Positions 1 to 8,619 of a stretch of 64,000 nt of DNA are shown here, in pieces. Under the pieces are notes generated by a model. It searched no databases. It saw only the letters and a program-made list of their open reading frames with translations, and was not told where the DNA came from. The stretch's first letter is position 1. Each line of letters starts with the position of its first letter. The stretch covers positions 1 to 64,000 of the forward strand of contig JAFYYR010000016.1 in the NCBI GenBank assembly GCA_017557435.1, given 5' to 3'. A program made the translations under genes and the position numbers. This DNA is from Pseudobutyrivibrio sp. (GTDB lineage Bacteria; Bacillota; Clostridia; Lachnospirales; Lachnospiraceae).

Positions 1-81
1 GCCAGCCTTAGCACAGTTTCTCTTAAATCTACGAAGAGCGCTGTCTAATGACTCGTTTTCTTTAACTGTAACATATGACAT
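1..81 (-). CDS. rpsU: 30S ribosomal protein S21, cut by the window edge
   Basis: The reverse strand from 81 gives a 27-residue start, MSYVTVKENESLDSALRRF and onward, which is the typical N-terminus of small-subunit protein S21. The 3' half lies beyond base 1. A strong GGGAGG ribosome site sits about 10 nt before the ATG, and a good promoter lies upstream. It is transcribed away from the rest of the window, in the same direction as most genes here. Confidence 0.93.
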   Translation of the reverse strand, partial: MSYVTVKENESLDSALRRFKRNCAKAG

Positions 82-145
82 AGTCTAATCCTAACCTCCC
101 TCCATTTGGGGACTTGTACTCATTAATCTAAAAGCACTAACGTGT

Positions 146-173
146 ATTTTAGCATATAATCAATATTTGTCAA
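146..173 (-). promoter_or_regulatory. Sigma-70 type promoter of rpsU
   Basis: On the minus strand TTGACA (168-173) and TAAAAT (146-151) are separated by 16 nt. Transcription would start near 139, giving a leader of about 60 nt before rpsU. The nitroreductase gene ends at 189, so this promoter serves rpsU independently. Confidence 0.75.
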
Positions 174-188
174 CCATTTTCTATTGAT

Positions 189-1007
189 TTAAAATTCATA
201 GCTGGCGATATATTCGTAATTATCACCTGGTAAAACAATATTAGGATCAGAAATCTTAAATGTCAATGTCTTTCCATTGTCTCTAGATTCAAAATCAAAA
301 TGATTAATAGCTATACCCAGGTCTACCTTCTGTAAATCATAGGTACCATTATCATATCCTCTATCCTTTTTCTCATAGAAATGAACAGCGTTATCCTTAA
401 CAACCACTCTCCAAGGCTGCTTATTTACAGCTGATGGAGCAAGACGAACAGCCTCAAGTGCTGAGTAGATACCCATCTCACTAGCCTCATTCTCTGTTAA
501 TGGTGTGTTGAAATCATTCTTAAAGAAAAGCTCGGTAAAGTCATATCTTGAATCAGCCTTAACGCCCTTTCTCATAAGAACTTCTTTTACACCGATTTTC
601 TCAGCAGCAAAACCAATAGGGCTAACGCAAGGCATAATCTCATCTTCCTTTAAGCCACACGCCTTCTCGAACTTATCTCTTGGCATTGTTCCGCCGATCC
701 AAACAGTTCCAAGTCCCTTATTAACAGCATGCATCAAAAGTGACTCAAAGCTATAACCATATGCCACATCAGCATTCTCTACTTTTTTCACCTTTGCTGT
801 AACATACAGCTCTTCTCCCTTTAATACAGGGCTTGAAAGCTCATTCTCCTTAGCATCTAAAAAGTCAAAAGTCACTGGGATTCCATAAGGATTCTCAATA
901 GTAGCTGCATAAGCCTTTAAATCATCTAATAATTTATCAGTAATTCCTAATCCATCAAAAGTTCTAACACTTCTTCTGCTTTTTACATCATCAAAATACA
1001 TAGCCAT
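189..1007 (-). CDS. Nitroreductase family protein (TM1586-like, two half-domains)
   Basis: A 272-residue protein likely to bind FMN and reduce an unknown substrate with NAD(P)H. The start SRRSVRTFDG is the usual N-terminal motif of the nitroreductase fold. A second FMN-site-like segment (about 188-200, RLAPSAVNKQPWR) sits in the C-terminal half. This layout, with a long insertion and FMN contacts at both ends, fits the TM1586-type subfamily common in Clostridia. It appears monocistronic, between the alaS terminator and the rpsU promoter. The substrate cannot be told from sequence. Confidence 0.8.
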   Translation of the reverse strand: MAMYFDDVKSRRSVRTFDGLGITDKLLDDLKAYAATIENPYGIPVTFDFLDAKENELSSPVLKGEELYVTAKVKKVENADVAYGYSFESLLMHAVNKGLGTVWIGGTMPRDKFEKACGLKEDEIMPCVSPIGFAAEKIGVKEVLMRKGVKADSRYDFTELFFKNDFNTPLTENEASEMGIYSALEAVRLAPSAVNKQPWRVVVKDNAVHFYEKKDRGYDNGTYDLQKVDLGIAINHFDFESRDNGKTLTFKISDPNIVLPGDNYEYIASYEF

Positions 1008-1066
1008 ACCTCCATAATAATTTTAAATTATACATCATTTAATTGTGCGAAATCAATATAGTGAAT

Positions 1067-1099
1067 AAAAAAGCCTTAACACTTTATGTATTAAGGCTT
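1067..1099 (-). terminator. Rho-independent terminator of alaS
   Basis: On the minus strand AAGCCTTAA pairs with TTAAGGCTT across a short loop and is followed by a run of T. It lies just after the alaS stop codon. Confidence 0.8.
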
Positions 1100-1106
1100 A
1101 AATATC

Positions 1107-3758
1107 TTATAACATTCCTTCGAGAACTGTCTTAGCTTCTGCTAAAGCATCAGCAATACCAGCTGGGTTCTTACCGCCGGCCTGTGCCATATTAGGACGA
1201 CCGCCGCCGCCACCGCCAACCTTTGGTGCAATAGCCTTAACAAGGTTACCAGCGTGTGCGCCCTTAGACTGAGCATCATCTGTAGCCATAACTACAAGAT
1301 TAACCTTACCATCGCAGTCAGATGCAAGAACGATAACGCCCTCGCCAAGCTTGCCCTTAAGGTCATCTCCAAGATCACGAAGACCATTCATATCAACACC
1401 AGAAACAGATGTTGCAAGAAGCTTAACTCCCTTAACCTCTACTACTGAATCCATTACATCACCAACGGCTGCCTGTGCTGCCTTAGCCTTTAATGAATCA
1501 AGCTCAGAGTTAGCTTCCTTAAGCTGCTTCTGAAGATGTGCGATTTTCTCTTCTACATCAGCTGGCTGACACTTAAGAGCTGAAGCTGCAGCATTAAGCT
1601 TAGCCTCGATATCTGCATAATACTCAAATACAGCCTGTCCTGTAATAGCCTCGATACGACGTGTACCAGCAGCTACACCAGACTCTGATAATATCTTGAA
1701 TGCAGAAATCTCAGATGTGTTAGATACGTGAGTACCACCACAAAGCTCTATTGAGAAATCTCCCATCTTAACAACGCGAACTGTCTCGCCATACTTCTCA
1801 CCAAAGAGAGCCATGGCACCAGACTTCTTAGCCTCATCAATTGACATAATAGCTGTCTCAACTGCAAGTCCCTCAGCAATCTTGTCGTTAACCATCTTCT
1901 CAACCTTAGCAATTTCCTCTGCTGTCATAGCTGAGAAATGAGAGAAGTCAAAACGTGTTCTATCAGCATCCTGATATGAACCCTTCTGCTCTACGTGTGT
2001 TCCAAGAACCTCACGAAGTGCCTTCTGCATAAGGTGAGTAGCTGAGTGGTTCTTGCAAATGCGGCTTCTGCGAGCTGCATCAACAGTAAGAGTAACTTTC
2101 TCTCCTACCTTAATCATGCCAGAAACCATCTGTCCTACATGACCAATTTTGCAGCCCTTGAGCTTGATTGTGTTCTTAACCTCAAACTGACCATTAGCAG
2201 TAGAGATAACACCTGTGTCACCAATCTGACCACCCATAGTAGCGTAGAATGGAGTCTCCGGAACGATGATTGTACCAATCATGCCCTCAGCAAGTGTATC
2301 AACAATCTCAGTCTCTGTAGTAAGTACAGTAACAGTAGACTCAGATGTAGTCTTGTCGTAGCCTACGAACTCAGATGTAACAGCTAAATCAATATCATCA
2401 TAAACAGATGCATCTGCACCCATGTAGTTAGTCTCTTTACGAGCTGCACGTGCTGTCTGACGCTGCTTCTCCATGCAGGCCTCAAAGCCCTCAGCATCAT
2501 AACCGAATCCCTTTTCCTCAAGGATTTCAGCTGTAAGGTCTACAGGGAAACCATATGTATCGTAAAGCTTGAATGTATTCTCGCCTGAAAGCTCCTTAGC
2601 ACCTGAAGCTACAAGCTCCTCTTCCATCTTAGCAAGAATCTCAAGACCCTTATCGATTGTCTTATTGAACTGCTCTTCCTCTGCTGTAAGAGTCTTAAAG
2701 ATAAACTCTCTCTTCTCCCAAAGCTCTGGGTAACCGTCCTTACACTCGTTAATAACTGTCTCAGAAAGCTTAGCCATAAATGTGCCCTTAATTCCAAGTG
2801 CACGACCATGCTTAGCAGCACGACGAATAAGACGACGAAGAACATAACCTCTACCCTCATTTGAAGGTGTAACACCATCAGATACAAGGAAAGTAGATGA
2901 ACGAATATGATCAGTGATAAGACGAATTGAAACATCATCAAGAGCATCAACCTGATACTGCTTTCCTGACATCTCGCAAATCTTGTCACGAATAGCCTTC
3001 ATAGTATCAATATCAAATACAGAGTCTACATCCTGCATAACTACTGCAAGACGCTCAAGTCCCATTCCTGTATCGATATTCTTCTGAGCAAGCTCCTCAT
3101 AACCGCCATGGCCATCACCATTAAACTGAGTGAATACGTTGTTCCAAACCTCCATGTAACGGTCGCAATCGCAGCCTACCTTACAATCTGGCTTACCACA
3201 GCCATATTTCTCACCACGGTCATAATAAATCTCTGAGCAAGGACCGCAAGGACCTGCGCCGTGCTCCCAGAAGTTATCACACTCACCTGTCTCTGGATCT
3301 CTGTAGAATCTGGTAATACGCTCTGGAGCTACTCCAACTTCCTTAGTCCAGATTTCAAATGCTTCTTCATCCTCACCATAGATAGATGGATAAAGACGAT
3401 CAGGATCTAATTTGAGAACTTCTGTTAAGAACTCCCAAGACCATGCAATTGCTTCATGCTTGAAATAGTCACCAAATGAGAAGTTACCTAACATCTCAAA
3501 GAATGTAAGATGACGAGCTGTCTTACCTACATTATCAATATCACCTGTTCTAACACATTTTTGACATGTAGTAACGCGCTTTCTTGGTGGAATCTCCTGA
3601 CCTGTGAAGTATGGCTTCAATGGTGCCATACCAGCATTGATAAGCAATAAGCTGTTATCATTGTGTGGTACAAGAGAAAAACTGTTGAGGCAAAGGTGAT
3701 CCTTGCTCTCAAAGAACTCCAAGTAGGCGCGTCTTAAATCATTAACACCGTTATTCAA
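1107..3758 (-). CDS. alaS: Alanine--tRNA ligase
   Basis: Full-length 883-residue AlaRS, charging tRNA-Ala in the cytosol. The class II catalytic core is at the N-terminus (AGMAPLKPYFTG, then the RHLTFFEMLGNFSFGDYFK signature near residue 85). The tRNA-recognition region follows, then the editing domain with its zinc-site residues (NHSATHLMQ and CGGTHV). The C-terminal oligomerisation/DHHA1 part ends in GGGGGGRPNMAQAGG. The start codon is TTG, placed by a GGAGG ribosome site 9 nt upstream. A small membrane-protein gene ends 19 nt before it, so the two are probably co-transcribed. No T-box leader is visible upstream. Confidence 0.97.
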   Translation of the reverse strand: MNNGVNDLRRAYLEFFESKDHLCLNSFSLVPHNDNSLLLINAGMAPLKPYFTGQEIPPRKRVTTCQKCVRTGDIDNVGKTARHLTFFEMLGNFSFGDYFKHEAIAWSWEFLTEVLKLDPDRLYPSIYGEDEEAFEIWTKEVGVAPERITRFYRDPETGECDNFWEHGAGPCGPCSEIYYDRGEKYGCGKPDCKVGCDCDRYMEVWNNVFTQFNGDGHGGYEELAQKNIDTGMGLERLAVVMQDVDSVFDIDTMKAIRDKICEMSGKQYQVDALDDVSIRLITDHIRSSTFLVSDGVTPSNEGRGYVLRRLIRRAAKHGRALGIKGTFMAKLSETVINECKDGYPELWEKREFIFKTLTAEEEQFNKTIDKGLEILAKMEEELVASGAKELSGENTFKLYDTYGFPVDLTAEILEEKGFGYDAEGFEACMEKQRQTARAARKETNYMGADASVYDDIDLAVTSEFVGYDKTTSESTVTVLTTETEIVDTLAEGMIGTIIVPETPFYATMGGQIGDTGVISTANGQFEVKNTIKLKGCKIGHVGQMVSGMIKVGEKVTLTVDAARRSRICKNHSATHLMQKALREVLGTHVEQKGSYQDADRTRFDFSHFSAMTAEEIAKVEKMVNDKIAEGLAVETAIMSIDEAKKSGAMALFGEKYGETVRVVKMGDFSIELCGGTHVSNTSEISAFKILSESGVAAGTRRIEAITGQAVFEYYADIEAKLNAAASALKCQPADVEEKIAHLQKQLKEANSELDSLKAKAAQAAVGDVMDSVVEVKGVKLLATSVSGVDMNGLRDLGDDLKGKLGEGVIVLASDCDGKVNLVVMATDDAQSKGAHAGNLVKAIAPKVGGGGGGRPNMAQAGGKNPAGIADALAEAKTVLEGML

Positions 3759-3777
3759 AACAAAATTCCTCCAAAAA

Positions 3778-3933
3778 TTATTCCTCGGAAGAAACCTCTG
3801 ATACAGAATCAGCTTCTTTTCTGTTCTTAGACTGACGAAGCTTAACTCCGATGAAGCCTCCCATGATGCCTAAAGCAACGAGTATGATCATCTTTACTAA
3901 ATAACTTGCAAAACTAGATAAAAATGCAGACAT
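3778..3933 (-). CDS. Small single-pass membrane protein ahead of alaS
   Basis: A 51-residue ORF starting MSAFLSSFASYLVKMIIL. One hydrophobic helix (about 8-30, ending GIMGGFIGVKL) is followed by a charged tail rich in K, R, S and E. An excellent AGGAGG ribosome site lies 7 nt before the ATG, which is the main reason to believe it. It ends 19 nt before the TTG start of alaS, suggesting one transcript. The topology is probably an extracytoplasmic N-terminus with a cytosolic tail. I do not recognise the family. Confidence 0.72.
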   Translation of the reverse strand: MSAFLSSFASYLVKMIILVALGIMGGFIGVKLRQSKNRKEADSVSEVSSEE

Positions 3934-4015
3934 GGCAATTCCTCCTAATTTTCAAATTTTTATTGCATACTTGTCTAAATTATAATCCAAAGCACTCCCA
4001 AATTCCACCAGTATT

Positions 4016-4939
4016 TCAGAAAAATACTAATAAAATAATGAAAATAATTTGGCAAGTTATGAACATATTTCTATGAAGAGAAGCAGCCTTTCTAATATCC
4101 TTAGGCTCGATAGTCTTGTCCTCATCTCCAATTGTTCCATTTTTAAGAGTTACTTCTAAAGCGCCAGCAAAAGCCGATACCGATTTATACTTGTCTCTCA
4201 AGTGAATAAATCTGGCATTTTTCCCGTTAAATCCACCAAAAGTATGTCTCGCACAAAACAGAGCCACAATTCCAGAAAATCTACCAGGAATATAGTCAAC
4301 TATCTGATTTAATCTGGCTGGATAATAACCAAAATATTCATATCGATTGTCATGATGGCCTACCATGGAATCCATCAAGTCGATTGTCTTATAAAGGAAT
4401 CCCCCGATAGGGCCAAATAAAAACATAACAAAAAGTGGAGAAACAGATGAATCTGCTGCCTCATTTGCAGTCTTTGTAACAACAAGCTGGATAAGCTCCT
4501 GCTCTCCCATCTCATCAGTATCTACTCCTGTAAAAGTAGCAGCCTCTTTTCTGGCCTCCTCTATTCCATCGCCGTAGTAGGTGCTAACTATCTCCTTTGA
4601 AGTAAAATAGTTATAATTGGCATCCAGGCATATATAGCTACAAATCGCCTCAAAAACAACTCCTAAAACAGGAGCAATATCGTATGCTAAAACTGTAAAA
4701 AATACTATAAGGACAAAAACCGGCGCAAGCACAAGAATCACAAGCCACATTCCAAAGCTTTTTTGCTTGGCAGGTTCTAAGAGAATCAGCTCATCCCCAA
4801 GTAATGCCCTGTCCAAATACTTTATCCACTTTTTAATAGTGTCAAAAGGACTCCAAACTCCGTATACACGTCCTAAAAACACTTCTAAAATTGTCCCTAT
4901 GAAAAGGGCAATAATATGATATCTAAACATTATTCTCAA
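4016..4939 (-). CDS. CbiB/CobD-like membrane protein, catalytic-region motifs degenerate
   Basis: A 307-residue polytopic protein resembling adenosylcobinamide-phosphate synthase. The best match is the middle part: a serine followed by SPLFVMFLFGPIGGFLYKTI, then a DSMVGHHDNRYEYFG stretch and a DYIPGRF stretch, all close to family motifs. The N-terminal signature, normally of the D-x-x-x-GDP...PHP type, is here EVFLGRVYGVWSPFD and has lost it. Activity as a true cobalamin enzyme is therefore doubtful. The start is TTG at 4939, or possibly ATG at 4930. The ribosome site overlaps the stop of the CobS-like gene 9 nt upstream, so translation is probably coupled. Confidence 0.65.
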   Translation of the reverse strand: MRIMFRYHIIALFIGTILEVFLGRVYGVWSPFDTIKKWIKYLDRALLGDELILLEPAKQKSFGMWLVILVLAPVFVLIVFFTVLAYDIAPVLGVVFEAICSYICLDANYNYFTSKEIVSTYYGDGIEEARKEAATFTGVDTDEMGEQELIQLVVTKTANEAADSSVSPLFVMFLFGPIGGFLYKTIDLMDSMVGHHDNRYEYFGYYPARLNQIVDYIPGRFSGIVALFCARHTFGGFNGKNARFIHLRDKYKSVSAFAGALEVTLKNGTIGDEDKTIEPKDIRKAASLHRNMFITCQIIFIILLVFF

Positions 4940-4947
4940 ACGCTCCC

Positions 4948-5667
4948 TTATCCAATAGACCTAACAAGACTTACTAAAGCTACCGAAATAATCCAAGCTG
5001 TCTCAAAAGAAACAACATAATCATCTTCTAACAATTCAAGATTCTCAGCTGTACTTCTTCTGAAACTATTAATGAACAATAAAAATAATATCACTGATAC
5101 TAAAATCGGACAAATAGTCAGATTCTCATATTCATCAACCACGTAATAAATTAAATAGGCTAGTTCAGCTATCAAAATGACAATTGTAACCCGCGATTGA
5201 TTTGAGTTTTCATTGAAAATAGATGTAATAAGGCCAAGTGTAATTCTAGATGCAATGAACCCAAGCAAAACAAGAGGGAAAATATAGTCGTAGGTGTTAG
5301 CCATAGCTATAGTCCAAAAAATCATAACCAGCAAAAATCTAAGAACACCTCTGTCTCGACTCTCACTCCAGCTTCTAAATCTATATTTGTAGGTAGGAAT
5401 GCTGTCTATATAAGCTATAAAACCAAGGGCCTGTCTGCCGCCGGTAACAATTATTACAATAAGAATCATCCCCAAGGCTTCAACAACGTCATTGTAAAGT
5501 CTATACCAGCTCAACATTGACCACCAATAGAGCAAATGATAAATAATCACCCCTATTAGAGGCACGAATGCCATCTTGTATCTATCTCCCTCATCCTCAT
5601 AGTAAGGAAGTGGCAGAAATGAATGGGCTGAAAAAGCATTTACAAATGACTTAAAAAAATTAATCAT
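4948..5667 (-). CDS. CobS-like (cobalamin synthase family) membrane protein, acidic motif degenerate
   Basis: A 239-residue protein with about six membrane segments. The N-terminus (NAFSAHSFLPLPY, then a FVPLIGVIIYHLLYW stretch) matches the start of adenosylcobinamide-GDP ribazoletransferase. In true CobS the next loop carries a metal-binding run of the type TGxxHxDGxxDTxDA. Here it reads TGGRQALGFIAYIDSI, so most of the acidic residues are gone. It is followed directly by the CbiB-like gene. Either the pair has taken another role or both are decaying, though the ORFs are intact. It starts 2 nt after the ogg stop. Confidence 0.6.
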   Translation of the reverse strand: MINFFKSFVNAFSAHSFLPLPYYEDEGDRYKMAFVPLIGVIIYHLLYWWSMLSWYRLYNDVVEALGMILIVIIVTGGRQALGFIAYIDSIPTYKYRFRSWSESRDRGVLRFLLVMIFWTIAMANTYDYIFPLVLLGFIASRITLGLITSIFNENSNQSRVTIVILIAELAYLIYYVVDEYENLTICPILVSVILFLLFINSFRRSTAENLELLEDDYVVSFETAWIISVALVSLVRSIG

Positions 5668-5669
5668 AC

Positions 5670-6509
5670 CTATTTCTTCTTTCTCTTATGATAGAATTGA
5701 AGCTGTTGAATGTATCCCTGAAAGCCGCTATAGCTTTCATTTATATAGTTCAAATACTCATCTTTAGAGTATGAACTATAGTCTTCTGTTATTATCTTTT
5801 TCATCCATGTATCAATTGGATAGCTTTCCATAAAATGAAATCCATAGAGCATAATGCAATTGGCTACCTTTGGTCCGATTCCCTTTATCTTAATCAATGA
5901 ATCGTAGGCCTCATCATAAGAAAGGGACGCCATCTGCTCTAGATTTATAGAACCATCAAGCACACCTTTTGATACACCTATAATATAATCTGCCCTATAG
6001 CCAAGTGCCGTACCATCCATTAATTCAGCCTCAGGTATAAAGGCCAACACCTCAGGCTTAGGAAAATGAATACCATCAGAATATCTATCACAAAGTACCT
6101 GAATGGACTTTTTAATCTTTGGAATATTATTATTCTGGGAAATAATATAAGAGATAAATACTTCCCACAAATCCTGCCTCAATATTCTCATCCCAAAGGA
6201 ATCCATAAGTGATTCCTTAAGAAACTTATCTGAGCTGGCTCTCACACTGTCATTAAATGCCACATAGTCAGTGTCAAAATCAAAATATCTCTGCCAAAAA
6301 TCCCACTGATTCTCTTCACATACAAAGTCCCAGGTATCATTTTCTTTATTCAAATAAAAATAAACATCATTGTCACCAGAGCATGCGCTGTAGGTATCTG
6401 GCATACCATCAGCTCCAGGCGTCTCTCTTTTCATTCGAAACACCTGACCAGAATTCATAATAACCTCTGGATTAAACTCTTCTGCCGAAAGGCTTTTACT
6501 AAAAACCAT
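5670..6509 (-). CDS. ogg: 8-oxoguanine DNA glycosylase / AP lyase (Ogg1 type)
   Basis: A 279-residue base-excision repair enzyme removing 8-oxoguanine. The N-terminal TBP-like domain contains the SGQVFRMKR segment. The helical domain has LRQDLWEVFISYIISQNNNI, typical of Ogg1 proteins. The helix-hairpin-helix IKGIGPKVANC supplies the catalytic lysine (about K214), and the following aspartate is in YPIDTWMKK (about D233). The length suits bacterial Ogg. It starts with ATG behind AGAGGA, 2 nt after the MBL-fold gene, within a tightly packed four-gene operon. Confidence 0.9.
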   Translation of the reverse strand: MVFSKSLSAEEFNPEVIMNSGQVFRMKRETPGADGMPDTYSACSGDNDVYFYLNKENDTWDFVCEENQWDFWQRYFDFDTDYVAFNDSVRASSDKFLKESLMDSFGMRILRQDLWEVFISYIISQNNNIPKIKKSIQVLCDRYSDGIHFPKPEVLAFIPEAELMDGTALGYRADYIIGVSKGVLDGSINLEQMASLSYDEAYDSLIKIKGIGPKVANCIMLYGFHFMESYPIDTWMKKIITEDYSSYSKDEYLNYINESYSGFQGYIQQLQFYHKRKKK

Positions 6510-6510
6510 T

Positions 6511-7272
6511 TTAGTCCTCTATTTCAAAAATAACATTTTCTCTATCAATATCTATGATTCTATCTCTTAGATTGGCAATGCCTGGACGCTTTTTGAATCT
6601 CTCAATCCACTGATACTGTCCCCACATATGCATTGGGAAAATGTGGTCGCACTCAATATTTTTAACGAAATATTCCATACCAAGGAAATAGCCATCCTCG
6701 CCCATTCTGGCATCCATCACTACAAATCCCAAATCAAAATGACGATTCAAAATAGGCTTAAGCATTCTCTTGTACTCTCTGCCATATACCTCGCCATAGA
6801 GTTCGCCTTTGCCCTCTGCATTCCACCAGTTCAAATCCCCGGCATAGTAAATATTAAGGCCATTTACCTGAATAATAAAAGCAACACCTGCATCAGTAGA
6901 ACGAAGAGTCTCAATCACCATATCATCCACCTTGTAAGTCTTCATTGAACCTACAAATTGGATTTTATTTTTTATAGATAAGTCAAATCCATTTCTAAGG
7001 AGATAATTCCTGCCAAGGCGAATATCCTTGGATAAAATGTATTTAATATTATCTCTATAATCAGCCCATCTGAGATTCTCTAGCCACCAATGATCCTTGT
7101 GACTGTGGCTGGCAAAAAAATATAAATATTTATTAGGATCAAGCTCTGGCAAACTTCCGGAAAACTCTACCACATCACTCACCACACTCTTATCAAAGTA
7201 GTCAAATAGCAAGTATCTATCATCCAGCTCCACCAAGAAGCAACTATGCATTATGTAATATACTTTGGTCAT
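6511..7272 (-). CDS. MBL-fold metallohydrolase, function unknown
   Basis: A 253-residue protein of the metallo-beta-lactamase fold. The zinc motif HSHKDHW (H56, H58, D60, H61) is intact. Further metal ligands are plausible in AGDLNWWN and near FPMHMWGQ. It resembles the YycJ/UlaG-like group of small intracellular hydrolases and has no signal peptide. It is the first gene of the operon continuing into ogg and the CobS/CbiB-like genes. The substrate is not predictable. Confidence 0.82.
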   Translation of the reverse strand: MTKVYYIMHSCFLVELDDRYLLFDYFDKSVVSDVVEFSGSLPELDPNKYLYFFASHSHKDHWWLENLRWADYRDNIKYILSKDIRLGRNYLLRNGFDLSIKNKIQFVGSMKTYKVDDMVIETLRSTDAGVAFIIQVNGLNIYYAGDLNWWNAEGKGELYGEVYGREYKRMLKPILNRHFDLGFVVMDARMGEDGYFLGMEYFVKNIECDHIFPMHMWGQYQWIERFKKRPGIANLRDRIIDIDRENVIFEIED

Positions 7273-7314
7273 TATTCTATCCCCATACTATATATTGTAT
7301 ATTTCTAGTTTAAC

Positions 7315-7345
7315 AAAAAAGCCCAGGCAGTTAAACTGCCTGAGC
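7315..7345 (-). terminator. Rho-independent terminator of the DUF5692-like gene
   Basis: On the minus strand GCTCAGGCAG pairs with CTGCCTGGGC around a short loop, followed by six T. It lies 19 nt after the stop at 7365. Confidence 0.85.
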
Positions 7346-7364
7346 AATAAAAATCTAATATAGA

Positions 7365-8477
7365 TTATTTAGCTGCACGTGCAAGTGCCTCTTCGTAATC
7401 TCTAGTACCAACGAATACTTCATTAGAGTATGGGTTGCCACCGATTCTGATTGCATTTCTGATAATAACTGAAATACAAATTACATTAGCTGCAAGAGCT
7501 GCCATAGCTACAAAGCCCTGCATTGTAGGATCAGCTGTGATACCCATTGCTGCAATTGCTTCGCCTGCTGCTGCGGTCTTGCCCTGTCCAGCATTGTAGA
7601 TTGCGATAGCCTTCTCATAAAGATCCATTGTTGTAACACCAGCCTCTGTTGCTCCACCGTATACACGAGGAAGAACAGCTGCGAATGTACCCTTTAACTG
7701 GAAAAGAGGTACTACCTGTGCCCACATACACCAGATTGCAAGTGTGTTAGCACGGTTCTGAATCCATGCACCCTTGTTCCAAAGTGCGTTAGCAAATGTA
7801 GGAGCAAGAAGAAGTGCAACACCACAGTACCATGTGTGTGTTGGAAGGTTAAGGTATGTGTACTCAAAGTTCCATACGTCGTATGCAATGATGAACCAGA
7901 TTGTCATATCTGGCCAGAGCATATCTGACTGGTTCTTGTCCTTTGATGTGTAAAGATGTACACAACCTGTCATACAGAAGATGTTAATCATACCAGCGAT
8001 AGCGTTAACTACGTTCCACCATCCACCGTAGATGAATACACCCTCATTTGAGCACCACCAAGCACCTGAGAAGTCGCCTGTGATTGAGTAAGCTGCAAGA
8101 GCTGACTCCATGTCAGAAACGTTTGCAATCATGATATTGGCTGCAACGATGAACCATGGCCACCAAGCGAACCATTTCTCCTTACCAATGCCCCACTTGT
8201 ACTTAATCATCATGAAACCTACGCATCCGATATCAGCTGCGTAAAGCTTGAAGTAGTGGAACCATCCATCCATGTATGCAACAGTTGGGTTAGCGCTTCC
8301 GCCGAACATGCCAACATGAGCAAGGATAAAATAAAGAGTAAGAATAGCTGGAATGATTACAAAAATAATCATACCACCGACCTTAGTGCGACGACCAAGC
8401 TCGTTCATAAGAATTAACCCAGCAAATACAAGGCACCAGCCTAGAATCTGCCACAAGTTAGTAATTTGGAACAACAT
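7365..8477 (-). CDS. Polytopic membrane protein, DUF5692-like
   Basis: A 370-residue integral membrane protein with roughly nine or ten hydrophobic helices. It is unusually rich in Trp (for example WWPWFIVAANIM and a GGWWNVVNA stretch). From memory it fits the DUF5692 family of clostridial membrane proteins of unknown role; this was not checked. It is monocistronic, with its own promoter and terminator. I infer no transport substrate. Confidence 0.7.
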   Translation of the reverse strand: MLFQITNLWQILGWCLVFAGLILMNELGRRTKVGGMIIFVIIPAILTLYFILAHVGMFGGSANPTVAYMDGWFHYFKLYAADIGCVGFMMIKYKWGIGKEKWFAWWPWFIVAANIMIANVSDMESALAAYSITGDFSGAWWCSNEGVFIYGGWWNVVNAIAGMINIFCMTGCVHLYTSKDKNQSDMLWPDMTIWFIIAYDVWNFEYTYLNLPTHTWYCGVALLLAPTFANALWNKGAWIQNRANTLAIWCMWAQVVPLFQLKGTFAAVLPRVYGGATEAGVTTMDLYEKAIAIYNAGQGKTAAAGEAIAAMGITADPTMQGFVAMAALAANVICISVIIRNAIRIGGNPYSNEVFVGTRDYEEALARAAK

Positions 8478-8541
8478 AACGTGTCCTCCTTATTAAATTA
8501 TTTATACTTTTGAGAAACTAAATTCTCTCACCTCAGTTTTT

Positions 8542-8570
8542 ATTATATCCTTGTGTGGCATTAATAACAA
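8542..8570 (-). promoter_or_regulatory. Sigma-70 type promoter of the DUF5692-like gene
   Basis: TTGTTA (8565-8570) and a perfect TATAAT (8542-8547) are 17 nt apart on the minus strand, about 65 nt before the start codon. Confidence 0.7.
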
Positions 8571-8619
8571 TGTTTCAATTGTGAAATTTTTTATATTTTT
8601 TTAATAATTTGTAGTCGCA

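Noticed and set aside
2609-2989. A 126-residue ORF inside alaS in another frame
   Set aside because: It overlaps the conserved AlaRS frame and is of biased Leu/Arg/Ser composition, typical of a shadow frame.
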